Origin: an uncultured Collinsella sp.
Lineage (GTDB): Bacteria; Actinomycetota; Coriobacteriia; Coriobacteriales; Coriobacteriaceae
Length of the DNA: 20,419 nt
Reading direction: 5' to 3'
Assembly: GCA_937926755.1 (NCBI GenBank)
Contig: CALBBA010000178.1
Location: forward strand, 1 to 20,419
The notes beneath the pieces are model-generated. The model was not told where the DNA came from, did not search any database, and saw only the letters and a program-made list of their open reading frames with translations. Position numbers and translations under genes: made by a program. Below, piece after piece: positions 13,824 through 20,419 of the stretch; positions within the stretch are counted from its first letter, which is position 1; each line of letters opens with the position of its first letter.

Positions 13824-14929
13824 TTCGCCGTCAACTTATCAATTTCCAAAACCGCAGTGTCGATGTCCGCGTCGGATTGGGCGCGTTCGATGAGCTGCCG
13901 CGCATGTTTGCCTCGGCCGTGGGCAAGCCTAAGCGCGCGATGGTGGTTTGGAACGACGCCACATCCGAGCGTTTTGGTGAGGTCGTCGAGCATGCGCTGG
14001 TCGACGCCGGTTTTGCCGTGTCGCTGCTCGTCCTCGAGGTTTCGCCTGCTGGTGCCACGCTGGCCGACGCCGATGCTATCTTTGGCGCCCTGTCTGCCAA
14101 CCGCATCACCTGCGACGATCTGGTTGTCGCTGTTGGCGATGCCGCAACCTGTTCGGTTGTTGGCTGGTGCGCCAACCAGTGGTGTGGCCGAACCGAGTGC
14201 GCGCTGCTGCCGACGACCTTCGACGCCATGCTCACGGTCGCGACGACCATGAAGCCGCTCGTCGCCTCGTTGGCCAATGCGCTTCCCGCTATCGCGCTCC
14301 GTCCCGAACCGGGCTTGGTTGTGTGTGATCTCGACCTTGTTCGCGAGGCGGAACCCGAGGACCTCAAGTTCGGCTATGCGGTACTTGTTGGCACCATGCT
14401 TTCGAGTAGTAAGTCCCGCTGGAATCAGTTTACCGAGACCGTTCCCGAGATTCTCGCGGGCGAGGAGGTCGCGCTCGTCAATGCCGTTCAGTGGTCTCAG
14501 ACTGCCCGCAAGGACGTGCTGATGGCTACGAACCCGAGCGCCCGCCATGCGCTCGATTTTGGCAAGACGGGGGAGCGTACCCTGCGCGCCTGCTTGGGCG
14601 ATGCCGCTTCGCAGGTGCCTGCCTACCAGCTGTTGTCCGAGGGCATGCGCTTTGAGGCGCGCCTAGCACACGATGCCTGCGACTTCGATATCGACTATGT
14701 GTTTGATCTCGATGACTGCCTGGAGGACTTTGGCATCGAGGAGCTTGCCTTCGACTTGGAGCCTGCCGCATATATCGAGGAGTTCCGCAGACAGCAGTTT
14801 GTCCGCTCGAACCGCAGCATGCTGCCGCTGCCCGCGGCGCTCGGCGCCATTCGCCTAACGAGCGTCGAGGACGAGGTTCTTGAGCGCCATGCTCACGCCT
14901 ACTTGGCTTCTCGTAAAGAACTTCTCTAA
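13820..14929 (+). CDS. 3-dehydroquinate synthase homologue lacking catalytic residues (probable pseudoenzyme)
   Basis: The 369-residue protein aligns along its whole length with AroB: VGLGAFDELPRMF at the start, ALLPTTFDAM (canonical Q(I/V)PTTLLAQ), GLVVCDLDLV, ARHALDFGKTGERTLRACLG (canonical LNFGHTFGHAIEAATG) and SVEDEVLERHAHAY at the end. Canonical AroB binds Zn with a Glu and two His. Here the FAEVIKYG glutamate becomes V188 in YAVLVGTM, the first histidine of GHTFGH becomes K249, and the HGEAVA histidine is absent (AYQLLSEGM). The GGGVVGDLAGF NAD motif is reduced to AVGDAATCSVVGW, and the DKK motif near residue 325 is lost. The frame is open, length normal and codon use like its neighbours, so this is not decay by frameshift. 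It is coupled to aroK by a 4-base overlap. Catalysis as a DHQ synthase looks unlikely; a structural or regulatory role is inference. Confidence 0.75.
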   Translation: MIRRQLINFQNRSVDVRVGLGAFDELPRMFASAVGKPKRAMVVWNDATSERFGEVVEHALVDAGFAVSLLVLEVSPAGATLADADAIFGALSANRITCDDLVVAVGDAATCSVVGWCANQWCGRTECALLPTTFDAMLTVATTMKPLVASLANALPAIALRPEPGLVVCDLDLVREAEPEDLKFGYAVLVGTMLSSSKSRWNQFTETVPEILAGEEVALVNAVQWSQTARKDVLMATNPSARHALDFGKTGERTLRACLGDAASQVPAYQLLSEGMRFEARLAHDACDFDIDYVFDLDDCLEDFGIEELAFDLEPAAYIEEFRRQQFVRSNRSMLPLPAALGAIRLTSVEDEVLERHAHAYLASRKELL

Positions 14930-14935
14930 GATTCA

Positions 14936-14961
14936 TTGACTTCCATCGTCTTTCGTATCAT
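14936..14961 (+). promoter_or_regulatory. Candidate promoter for the Xaa-Pro peptidase gene
   Basis: TTGACT (14936-14941) and TATCAT (14956-14961) are both close to consensus, but the spacer is only 14 bases. Using TTCATT (14932-14937) as -35 gives 18 bases. With TATCAT as -10, transcription would start near 14968, exactly where the leader hairpin begins. Confidence 0.45.
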
Positions 14962-14966
14962 GTTGA

Positions 14967-15029
14967 GGGGCGGGTTTTCAATCGGTTGCGGATCGCATGC
15001 GATTCCGTCGTTCGGTTGAGACCCGTCCC
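14967..15029 (+). promoter_or_regulatory. Long hairpin in the 5' leader of the Xaa-Pro peptidase gene
   Basis: GGGGCGGGT (14967-14975) pairs with ACCCGTCCC (15021-15029), 9 bp with one G-T wobble. Inside it, TCAATCGG (14978-14985) pairs with TTCGGTTGA (15011-15019) with wobbles, and the tip is ATCGCATGCGAT (14992-15003) flanked by CGG and CCG. No T-run follows, so it is not an intrinsic terminator. The ribosome binding site AAAGGAA (about 15049-15055) lies 20 bases downstream. Confidence 0.6.
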
Positions 15030-15061
15030 GTCTATATTGAGACAACAAGAAAGGAATCTGC

Positions 15062-16192
15062 ATGTCAGAGTTTGCTGCCGGTCCTGCCGGTCGTATTGAG
15101 CGTGTCCGTGCCCTGATGGCTGAGCGCGGCTACGACGCTATCGTGGTGCGCGACGAGGCCAACCTTCGTTGGCTTACGGGCGTGAAGGGCGTCTTCGACT
15201 ACACCTTCGAGTTCCCGCACGCTGCGTTTATTACGGCCGACCAGTGCCTGTTCCACACCGACTCGCGCTACCTCAACAGCTTTGAGGAGAACACGCCCGC
15301 CGGCAGCCCCTGGGTCTACGACATGGACGAGGGCACCATTCCCGGCTGGGTCGCCGGCAAGATCGCGGCCAACAAGTGCCGCGTCTGCGCCGTTGAGGAT
15401 GACATGCAGATTAACTTCTACCAGGGTATTCAGCGTGGTCTGGAGGACCGTTCCGTCGCCTGTATGCTGCCGCTGATGCATGACGACATCCGCAAGATGC
15501 GCGCCATCAAGGACGCAGAGGAGATCGAGCTCATGCGCCACGCGCAGTCGATCACCGATGCCGCCTTCCAGCACATGCTCGGCTTTATTAAGCCCGGTAT
15601 GACCGAGAAGCAGGTACGCAACGAGCTCGAGAACTTTATGTTCGCCAACGGTGCCGACAGCCTGGCCTTCGGTTCCATCGTCGCGAGCGGCCCCAACACC
15701 GCCAACCCGCATGCCGTGCCGAGCGACCGCGTGATCGAGAAGGGCGACTTTGTCCTCATGGATTACGGTGCGGGCTACTGCGACTACCGCTCCGACATGA
15801 CGCGCACTGTCGTGATGGGCGAGCCCACCCAGGAGCAGCTCGACCTGTACGCACTCGTGCGCCGTACGCACGAGGAGTGCGTCGCCGCCATCCATCCGGG
15901 CGTTGAGGGCAACGACATCTTCAAGCTCTCCAAGAAGATCATCGGCGATGCCGGCTATGGCGATTACTATAACCATGGCTTGGGTCACGGCGTGGGCATC
16001 GACATCCATGAGCTGCCCAACTTTAACCGCAGCAAGAATATCATCGAGGTCGGCTCGGTTATCACCATGGAGCCCGGCGTCTACCTGCCCGGCGTGGGCG
16101 GCGTGCGCCTGGAGGACTACGGCGTGGTCACCGAGAACGGCTATGAGCCCTTCACCAAGACCCCGCACGACCTGCACATTATCGACTGCTAG
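15062..16192 (+). CDS. Xaa-Pro peptidase (M24 family aminopeptidase P / prolidase)
   Basis: The 376-residue cytoplasmic metallopeptidase removes residues before proline or cleaves Xaa-Pro dipeptides. A creatinase-type N-terminal domain (about 10-135, with VRDEANLRWLTGVKG and FHTDSRY) precedes the pita-bread catalytic domain. The five metal ligands are all visible: D234 in LMDYGAGY, D245 in RSDMTRT, H309 in HGLGHGVG, E337 in TMEPGVY and E351 in VRLEDYG. The ATG at 15062 follows AAAGGAA. It sits directly upstream of efp, the common order in Gram-positive genomes, but here it has its own promoter region, structured leader and terminator, so it appears to be a single-gene unit. Aminopeptidase P and prolidase cannot be separated by these motifs. 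C/G-ending codons dominate, suggesting high expression. Confidence 0.92.
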   Translation: MSEFAAGPAGRIERVRALMAERGYDAIVVRDEANLRWLTGVKGVFDYTFEFPHAAFITADQCLFHTDSRYLNSFEENTPAGSPWVYDMDEGTIPGWVAGKIAANKCRVCAVEDDMQINFYQGIQRGLEDRSVACMLPLMHDDIRKMRAIKDAEEIELMRHAQSITDAAFQHMLGFIKPGMTEKQVRNELENFMFANGADSLAFGSIVASGPNTANPHAVPSDRVIEKGDFVLMDYGAGYCDYRSDMTRTVVMGEPTQEQLDLYALVRRTHEECVAAIHPGVEGNDIFKLSKKIIGDAGYGDYYNHGLGHGVGIDIHELPNFNRSKNIIEVGSVITMEPGVYLPGVGGVRLEDYGVVTENGYEPFTKTPHDLHIIDC

Positions 16193-16215
16193 TCTACTTC
16201 GGTAGATAGTTTGGG

Positions 16216-16259
16216 GCGGGGCGTCCGGATCGATTCGGACGCCCCGCGTTCTCTTTTTA
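16216..16259 (+). terminator. Intrinsic terminator between the peptidase gene and efp
   Basis: GCGGGGCGTCCG (16216-16227) pairs perfectly with CGGACGCCCCGC (16236-16247) around an eight-base loop. GTTCTCTTTTT follows. A small hairpin, TCTAC-TTCG-GTAGA, lies just after the stop codon (16193-16206). Confidence 0.93.
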
Positions 16260-16287
16260 TGCGCTCGCCGCAGGCGCCGCCTGCAAG

Positions 16288-16295
16288 TGTATAAT
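16288..16295 (+). promoter_or_regulatory. efp operon promoter, -10 element
   Basis: A perfect TATAAT at 16290-16295 is preceded by TG. There is no good -35 box. The -35 region is instead a GC-rich inverted repeat, GCAGGC-GCC-GCCTGC at 16270-16284. The start codon is 58 bases downstream. Confidence 0.6.
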
Positions 16296-16352
16296 TTCTA
16301 TCGTATGTAATTTGGACGCTTGTGCGTTCTGCCCATAACAAGAAAGGTCACT

Positions 16353-16916
16353 ATGCCTACCATTTCTACCGCCGACTTCAAGAACGGCCTCGGTCTCCGC
16401 ATCAAGGACAAGGTCTACACCATCGTCGAGTTCCAGCATGTCAAGCCGGGCAAGGGCGGCGCGTTTGTGCGCTACAAGACCCGCGACATCAAGAGCGGCC
16501 GCGTCGTCGAGAACACCTGCAACGCCGGCACCAAGTTCGAGAGCGTCATGCTCACCACCCGTGAGTTCCAGTACCTCTACAACGATGGCACCGACTACAT
16601 CTTCATGGACAACGAGTCCTATGAGCAGGTTCCCGTTCCCGAGGACATGGTGGGCGAGAACTCCAAGTGGCTGCGCGAGAACGACATCTGCCAGCTGCTC
16701 TTCGCCGACGATGAGCTCATGGGCGTGACCCCGCCGATGTTCATCGAGACCACCATCGTCCAGACCGACCCGGGCTTTAAGGGCGACACCGTCCAGGGTT
16801 CCACCAAGCCGGCCACGATTGACACCGGCGCTGTCATCCAGGTCCCCATGTACCTCAACGAGGGCGAGGTCATCAAGGTTGACACCCGCGACGGCAAGTT
16901 CGTCTCCCGCGTCTAG
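16353..16916 (+). CDS. efp: Elongation factor P
   Basis: The 187-residue translation factor binds ribosomes stalled at consecutive prolines and promotes peptide bond formation. The N-terminal KOW-like domain carries the tip loop KPGKGGA, with K34 the residue modified in other bacteria. The OB domains follow, and the C-terminal stretch GDTVQGSTKPATIDTGAVIQVPMYLNEGEVIKVDT.RDG.F is the family signature. Length is standard. The start at 16353 is set by GAAAGG about 6 bases upstream. No epmA/epmB or ymfI modification gene is in the window, so the modification type is unknown. It leads an operon with asp23 (24-base gap) and downstream genes. Confidence 0.97.
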   Translation: MPTISTADFKNGLGLRIKDKVYTIVEFQHVKPGKGGAFVRYKTRDIKSGRVVENTCNAGTKFESVMLTTREFQYLYNDGTDYIFMDNESYEQVPVPEDMVGENSKWLRENDICQLLFADDELMGVTPPMFIETTIVQTDPGFKGDTVQGSTKPATIDTGAVIQVPMYLNEGEVIKVDTRDGKFVSRV

Positions 16917-16940
16917 CAACCAACTCTTCTAGGAGGACTC

Positions 16941-17303
16941 ATGCCCCAGGAAATCAAGATTGACGGCATCGGGATTTCGCCCGATGTTCTGACCGCCATC
17001 GTCTCGCGCGCCGTGTCCGATGTCGAGGGCATCGCCTCCGTTGGCGTCAAGGACCTTGCCACCAACCTTGTCTCCATGATGCTCTCGTCCAAGGCCCCGG
17101 CTTCCGAGCCGGCGGTCGAGGCCGAGGTCGTCGGCGACAAGCTCGCACTCACCGTGCGTGTCGTGGTGTTTTTTGGCTATCCTTTCAAGAAACTCGCCGA
17201 GGCCGTTCGCGCCGCCGTGGTCGCCGCCATCGATGCCCAGGTTGGCGTTGAGGTCGAGCGCGTTGACGTTTGCATCGACGGCCTCGTTTTCCCCAAGGAG
17301 TAA
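16941..17303 (+). CDS. Asp23/Gls24 family envelope stress response protein
   Basis: The 120-residue protein of the Asp23/Gls24 (DUF322) family includes members that sit at the membrane and respond to alkaline or envelope stress in Gram-positive bacteria. Typical features are ISPDVLTAIVSRAVSDVEGIASVG at the N-terminus, the V-rich strand LALTVRVVVFFGYPFKKLAEAVRAAV and the closing VGVEVERVDVCIDGL. AGGAGG lies 6 bases before the ATG. No membrane anchor (AmaP) is encoded next to it. The efp-asp23-nusB order is the classic Gram-positive arrangement. Confidence 0.9.
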   Translation: MPQEIKIDGIGISPDVLTAIVSRAVSDVEGIASVGVKDLATNLVSMMLSSKAPASEPAVEAEVVGDKLALTVRVVVFFGYPFKKLAEAVRAAVVAAIDAQVGVEVERVDVCIDGLVFPKE

Positions 17304-17306
17304 CCT

Positions 17307-17891
17307 TTGAGCCTTAAGGTTTATCGCGGGCGTACGCTTGCCCGCAGTCAGGCGCTGCAGCTGCTGTTCCAGGCCGAGGCCACGGACAGCCCGCTCGAGC
17401 GCGTCCTCGAGGGTGATTTCCTGATCTCGAAGGGTCCCCTCGATCCCTATGCTCTGGAGCTGTGCCGAGGTGCCTACGAGCATATCGACCGCATCGACTG
17501 TGCTCTGCGCTCCGTTGCCAAGAACTGGGATCTTATGCGCATGCCCGGCGCCGACCGCAACCTGCTGCGTATCGCCGTTTACGAGATGCGTTTCCTCACC
17601 GACGAGGAGGTCTCGGACGCCATCGTGATCAACGAGGCCGTTGAGCTTGCCAAGGCCTATGGCACCGACCAGTCCGCGTCGTTCGTCAACGGCGTGCTGG
17701 GTAAGATCGCTCGCAGCGAGGAGCTGCCGGGCGAGGACCTATACCAGGAGCTGCTGGCCGAGGATCGCGCTCTCGAGGAGGTACAGGCTGCCGAGGCTGC
17801 CGCAAAGGTTGCGGTTGCTCAGGCCGAGGCCGGCGTTCTCGACGAGGACGCTGAGGTCGCCGAGGCCGAGACCGGTACCGTCGAGGAGTAG
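17307..17891 (+). CDS. nusB: Transcription antitermination factor NusB
   Basis: The 194-residue RNA-binding protein joins NusE at boxA of rRNA leaders to prevent early termination. The all-helical NusB domain covers about residues 10-145, with RSQALQLLFQAE at the start, DRNLLRIAVYEMRFL in the middle and INEAVELAKAYGTDQSASFVNGVLGKI at the end, all highly typical. The last about 45 residues are an Ala/Glu/Asp-rich acidic tail absent from most NusB proteins. The start is TTG at 17307, three bases after the asp23 stop, with AAGGAG (17295-17300) inside the end of asp23. That points to translational coupling. xseB begins 2 bases after the stop. Confidence 0.94.
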   Translation: MSLKVYRGRTLARSQALQLLFQAEATDSPLERVLEGDFLISKGPLDPYALELCRGAYEHIDRIDCALRSVAKNWDLMRMPGADRNLLRIAVYEMRFLTDEEVSDAIVINEAVELAKAYGTDQSASFVNGVLGKIARSEELPGEDLYQELLAEDRALEEVQAAEAAAKVAVAQAEAGVLDEDAEVAEAETGTVEE

Positions 17892-17893
17892 CC

Positions 17894-18133
17894 ATGCCAG
17901 AGGGTTCCGTCCGCAACTTCGACGAGATTTCGGACCGCTTGGACCAGATCATAGCTACCGTTCGCTCTAAGGATACGTCCTTGGAGCGTTCGCTCGATCT
18001 GTTTGACGAGGCGATTGAGCTGGGCTCCCGTGCGGTCGACATGGTCGACAAGTTTGAGCTGACGCCGCGTGAGGCCGACAAGCTCGAACAGGAATACGAT
18101 GAGGATGCGGCAAACGAATCCCAGGATAGCTAG
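17894..18133 (+). CDS. xseB: Exodeoxyribonuclease VII small subunit
   Basis: The 79-residue protein is the small helical subunit of exonuclease VII, which degrades single-stranded DNA together with XseA. The family pattern is clear: FDEISDRLDQIIATVRSKD, then LERSLDLFDEAIELGSRAVDMVDKFEL, two amphipathic helices with the S/P-L-E-x-S-L-x-L-F-x-E-x core. The acidic C-terminus is probably disordered. GAGGAG, overlapping the end of nusB, lies 5 bases upstream. The large subunit gene xseA, often directly upstream, is not in this window. Confidence 0.9.
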   Translation: MPEGSVRNFDEISDRLDQIIATVRSKDTSLERSLDLFDEAIELGSRAVDMVDKFELTPREADKLEQEYDEDAANESQDS

Positions 18134-18159
18134 GCCGCATCTCCGGATACGAATGGTTG

Positions 18160-18972
18160 ATGGCATTCATGAAACGCGTGCGTCTTGATGACGAACTGAT
18201 TTCACAGGGCATCTGCGCCGATCGCGCGGATGCCCTTCGCACTCTTATGGCCGGCTTGGTCTCGAGTGGCGGCGAGCGCTTGACTTCGCCGGGCCTTAAG
18301 GTGATCCCGGGGCTGCCGCTGCATGTGAAGGGGCGCATTCCCTATGTTGGCCGCGGCGGTCTTAAGCTCGAAGGCGCGCTTGATGCGTTTGGCATCAATC
18401 CGACGGGCCTTGCCTGTCTGGATGTGGGCTGCTCTACCGGCGGCTTTACCGATTGTCTGCTCAAGCGCGGAGCTGCGACCGTTGTCTCGGTGGACGTGGG
18501 TCGCGCCCAGTTCGATTGGTCGTTGCGCCAGGACGATCGCGTGACGCTGCATGAGCGCACAAACGTGACGCAGCTGCCTGAGCTTGGTTATGCCGGCGCC
18601 ATCGACCTGGCTGTGTGCGATGTCTCGTTTACCAGCATCGCGAATATAATCGACGCCGTGCTGGCGTGCCTGAAGCCTTCGGGTTCGTTCTGCACGCTCG
18701 TAAAGCCCCAGTTTGAGGCTCCGGCGGCGCTGGTGGGCGAGGGCGGCATTGTGACCGATCCCGCCGTGCGCCGCGATACACTCGTGAGGGCGGTTGAACT
18801 CTTTCCTGCCAAGGGCCTGTTCCCGGTCGATGTGTGCGTGTCACCCATTCATGGTGCCAAGGGCAACGTTGAGTTTTTCCTGTACGGCACGAGGTTTGCC
18901 CCCGGTGAACGCACCGACGATGAGCTGCAATCCCAGGTATCGGTTTTGAGCGAGAAAGCTGCAACGCTATGA
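18160..18972 (+). CDS. tlyA: TlyA family rRNA 2'-O-methyltransferase (hemolysin-type annotation)
   Basis: The 270-residue protein combines an N-terminal S4 RNA-binding domain (about residues 5-60, VRLDDELISQGICADRADALR) with an RrmJ/FtsJ-type SAM methyltransferase domain. The SAM loop is LDVGCSTGGF (87-96). Catalytic-type residues are seen in GRGGLKLEGALD (K69), VCDVSFTS and LVKPQFE. Homologues methylate 16S/23S rRNA 2'-hydroxyls; the hemolysin name is historical. TTG 18157, ATG 18160 and ATG 18169 are all possible starts and none has a strong ribosome binding site. Relatives begin close to KRVRLD, so 18169 is equally possible. Its stop overlaps the nadK start by 4 bases, and the tlyA-nadK-recN order is conserved widely. 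Confidence 0.92.
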   Translation: MAFMKRVRLDDELISQGICADRADALRTLMAGLVSSGGERLTSPGLKVIPGLPLHVKGRIPYVGRGGLKLEGALDAFGINPTGLACLDVGCSTGGFTDCLLKRGAATVVSVDVGRAQFDWSLRQDDRVTLHERTNVTQLPELGYAGAIDLAVCDVSFTSIANIIDAVLACLKPSGSFCTLVKPQFEAPAALVGEGGIVTDPAVRRDTLVRAVELFPAKGLFPVDVCVSPIHGAKGNVEFFLYGTRFAPGERTDDELQSQVSVLSEKAATL

Positions 18973-19829
18973 AGGTCTTTCTGGTTCCCAATTACTACAA
19001 GCAAGAGGCGGTCGAGAGCGGCCTGATGCTCGAGCTTTGGCTGACGCGCCAGGGCTATGAGGTCGCATGGGCTGCCGACCAGCGATCCAAGATTCAGAGC
19101 ACGCCTGATATTGACGGCTCCGATCTGGTCATTACGCTCGGCGGCGACGGTACGTTGCTACGTGCTGCCCGCATCCTCAACCATCGCGAGATTCCTATCC
19201 TCGGTCTTTCCTATGGTCACCTGGGCTTTTTAACTGCTGCGAGTCCCGAGGAGCGCGACATTCTGCAAGTCGTGAGCGACGCCCTGTCCGGCGAGCTGCA
19301 TGTGAGCCGTCGCGCTACCATCGCCGCGGATATCGTGTCCGTGCGCGAAGATGGTACGAAGGATGTCGTGCGCACCTTCGCCCTCAACGACATGGCGCTT
19401 ACCCGCGGTCCGCTGTCCGATATGGTCGAGTTCGACATCACGGTGTCCGGCCATCATATCGACCGCCTGCGCGGTGACGGCGTGGTCGTTTCGACGGCGA
19501 CTGGTTCTACGGGTTACGCGCTCAGTGCCGGTGGCCCCATCGTGAGCCCCGACTATACGGGCATGGTCTGCGTACCCATTGCGCCGCACACCATTCAGGC
19601 CCGTGCCTTCTTGACTTCGCCGAGTGATGTCGTCGAAATCTTTATGTCCGATGATCGCCCGAGCGTTCCGGCGATTGCTATCGATGGACAGTTTATTACC
19701 TGCGATGGCACCGTTGAGAGCGTGGCTGTGCGCCGCGGGCCCGGAGATGTGCTGCTCCTCGATTACGGCCCCGAGAGCTTCTATAACTCGGTGAGCCGCG
19801 TTTTCTACGGAGTCCGTCATGATCGATGA
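18969..19829 (+). CDS. nadK: NAD kinase
   Basis: The 286-residue cytoplasmic enzyme phosphorylates NAD to NADP. Signatures are GGDGT (58-62) with the catalytic aspartate D60, GLSYGHLGFL (79-88), ALNDMAL near 137-143 and RGDGVVVSTATGSTGYALSAGGP (167-189 overall; key GDG at 168-170 and TGSTGY at 177-182). Length is typical. The common GINxGxLGFL motif reads GLSYGHLGFL here, a small substitution. It overlaps tlyA by 4 bases and recN by 11 bases, so all three are almost certainly co-translated. Confidence 0.96.
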   Translation: MKVFLVPNYYKQEAVESGLMLELWLTRQGYEVAWAADQRSKIQSTPDIDGSDLVITLGGDGTLLRAARILNHREIPILGLSYGHLGFLTAASPEERDILQVVSDALSGELHVSRRATIAADIVSVREDGTKDVVRTFALNDMALTRGPLSDMVEFDITVSGHHIDRLRGDGVVVSTATGSTGYALSAGGPIVSPDYTGMVCVPIAPHTIQARAFLTSPSDVVEIFMSDDRPSVPAIAIDGQFITCDGTVESVAVRRGPGDVLLLDYGPESFYNSVSRVFYGVRHDR

Positions 19830-20419
19830 GCTGCAGGTTTATAACATTGCACTCATTCGCGAGGCGACGCTGGTGCCGAGTGCCGGCCTGACTGTCCTGA
19901 CTGGCGAGACTGGCGCCGGCAAGACCGCGCTGCTCTCGGCCCTCAAGCTAATTTTGGGCGAGCGTGCGGATTCGTCGACGGTGCGCGAGGGCGAGGCACT
20001 GGCGAGCGTCGAGGCGCGACTCTTCGACGGGCCGCACGACACGGAGGGGTTCACCGTACAGCGCAGCCTTTCTGCCGAGGGCCGCAGCCGCGTGAAGATT
20101 GACGGTCGCATTGCCAGTGTGCGCGAGCTTTCGGAGCGCGTCGGCGTGATGATGGATCTGTGCGGCCAGCACGAGCACCAGCGCTTGCTCGATCCGGCGC
20201 ATCACGTTGCCATGGTCGATGCCTGGGCTGGTCGCTCTGCGCTCGAGGCGCTCGACCGTTACCGTGCCTGCTTCAAGGCTTCGCGTGACGCCGCCAAGGA
20301 GCTTCGCCGTGTGGAGGAAGCCTCACGCGCGCAGGGGAGTCGCGTCGAGGAGGCGCGCTTCGCCCTGGAGCGTATCGCCGAGGTCGACCCCAAGCCGGGG
20401 GAGTATGAGGAGCTCGAGG
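19819..20419 (+). CDS. recN: DNA repair protein RecN, N-terminal part (partial at window end)
   Basis: The first 200 codons of an SMC-like ATPase that acts in double-strand break repair. The N-terminus MIDELQVYNIALI fits the RecN consensus, Walker A is GETGAGKTA (29-37), and GQHEHQRLLDP with its Q-loop glutamine lies near 139. The coiled coil starts at about residue 165 (KASRDAAKELRRVEEASR). The hinge, second coil, signature motif and Walker B lie beyond the window. The ATG at 19819 overlaps the nadK end by 11 bases, and GGAG lies a few bases upstream. argR, often located just before recN, is absent from this position. Confidence 0.95.
   Translation, partial: MIDELQVYNIALIREATLVPSAGLTVLTGETGAGKTALLSALKLILGERADSSTVREGEALASVEARLFDGPHDTEGFTVQRSLSAEGRSRVKIDGRIASVRELSERVGVMMDLCGQHEHQRLLDPAHHVAMVDAWAGRSALEALDRYRACFKASRDAAKELRRVEEASRAQGSRVEEARFALERIAEVDPKPGEYEELE

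Noticed and set aside
13820..14929. The aroB homologue as a frameshifted pseudogene
   Set aside because: The frame is uninterrupted, of normal length and coupled to aroK; the differences are substitutions at active-site positions.
14930..15061. A tRNA or other known RNA gene in the gap before the peptidase gene
   Set aside because: The stem found is a single long hairpin; no cloverleaf or T-loop sequence is present.
15065..16177. A 370-codon minus-strand frame opposite the peptidase gene
   Set aside because: It is a shadow of a gene with all five M24 metal ligands.

Overview
This window looks like chromosomal DNA from a GC-rich, Gram-positive-type actinobacterium, most probably Coriobacteriia and plausibly Collinsella or a close relative. 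That placement is an inference. It rests on the firmicute-like housekeeping gene order (alaS-ruvX-mltG-yqeG-aroK-aroB, then pepQ, then efp-asp23-nusB-xseB-tlyA-nadK-recN), a SigB/SigF-type sigma factor with an RsbW-like neighbour, Asp23 and YqeG proteins, strong G/C preference at third codon positions, and AGGAGG-type ribosome binding sites. Every recognised gene except the partial transposase at the left edge is on the + strand. No tRNA, rRNA, CRISPR array or prophage is visible.

Layout. (1) 1-354: the 5' end of an IS30-type transposase on the minus strand, cut by the window edge, then a gene-free stretch with a perfect 38-bp palindrome and a weak promoter. (2) 355-2154: a membrane-bound processive family-2 glycosyltransferase closed by a strong hairpin terminator, then a small single-domain prepilin peptidase. 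(3) 2186-4843: a dGTPase-type HD phosphohydrolase and the replication-fork ATPase RarA. (4) 4944-8100: a tight four-gene operon encoding a DUF948 membrane/coiled-coil protein, a small RsbW-like protein with a degraded ATP site, a SigB/SigF-type sigma factor and an AI-2E family (PerM-like) membrane protein. It ends at a strong terminator. (5) 8253-14929: alaS, ruvX, mltG, yqeG, aroK and an aroB homologue, closely spaced or overlapping. (6) 15062-16192: an Xaa-Pro peptidase behind a structured leader, with its own terminator. (7) 16353-20419: efp, asp23, nusB, xseB, tlyA, nadK and recN, the last running off the right edge.

How the genes work together. Most of the window is core metabolism and information processing: alanyl-tRNA charging, elongation factor P, NusB antitermination, rRNA methylation, NADP supply, DNA repair (RecN, RarA, XseB, RuvX), nucleotide pool control and peptidoglycan chain-length control. 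The sigma-factor operon looks like a stress or envelope regulatory unit with an envelope protein at each end.

The most unusual observation is the aroB homologue. It is full-length, in frame and translationally coupled to an apparently intact shikimate kinase, yet by alignment from memory it has lost all three zinc ligands and the nucleotide-binding glycine/aspartate motif of 3-dehydroquinate synthase. It looks like a conserved pseudoenzyme. The second is the RsbW-like protein, whose N-box asparagine and glycine-rich ATP lid are missing, so it may be an anti-sigma factor that does not act as a kinase. Both need alignments and structure predictions that could not be run here.
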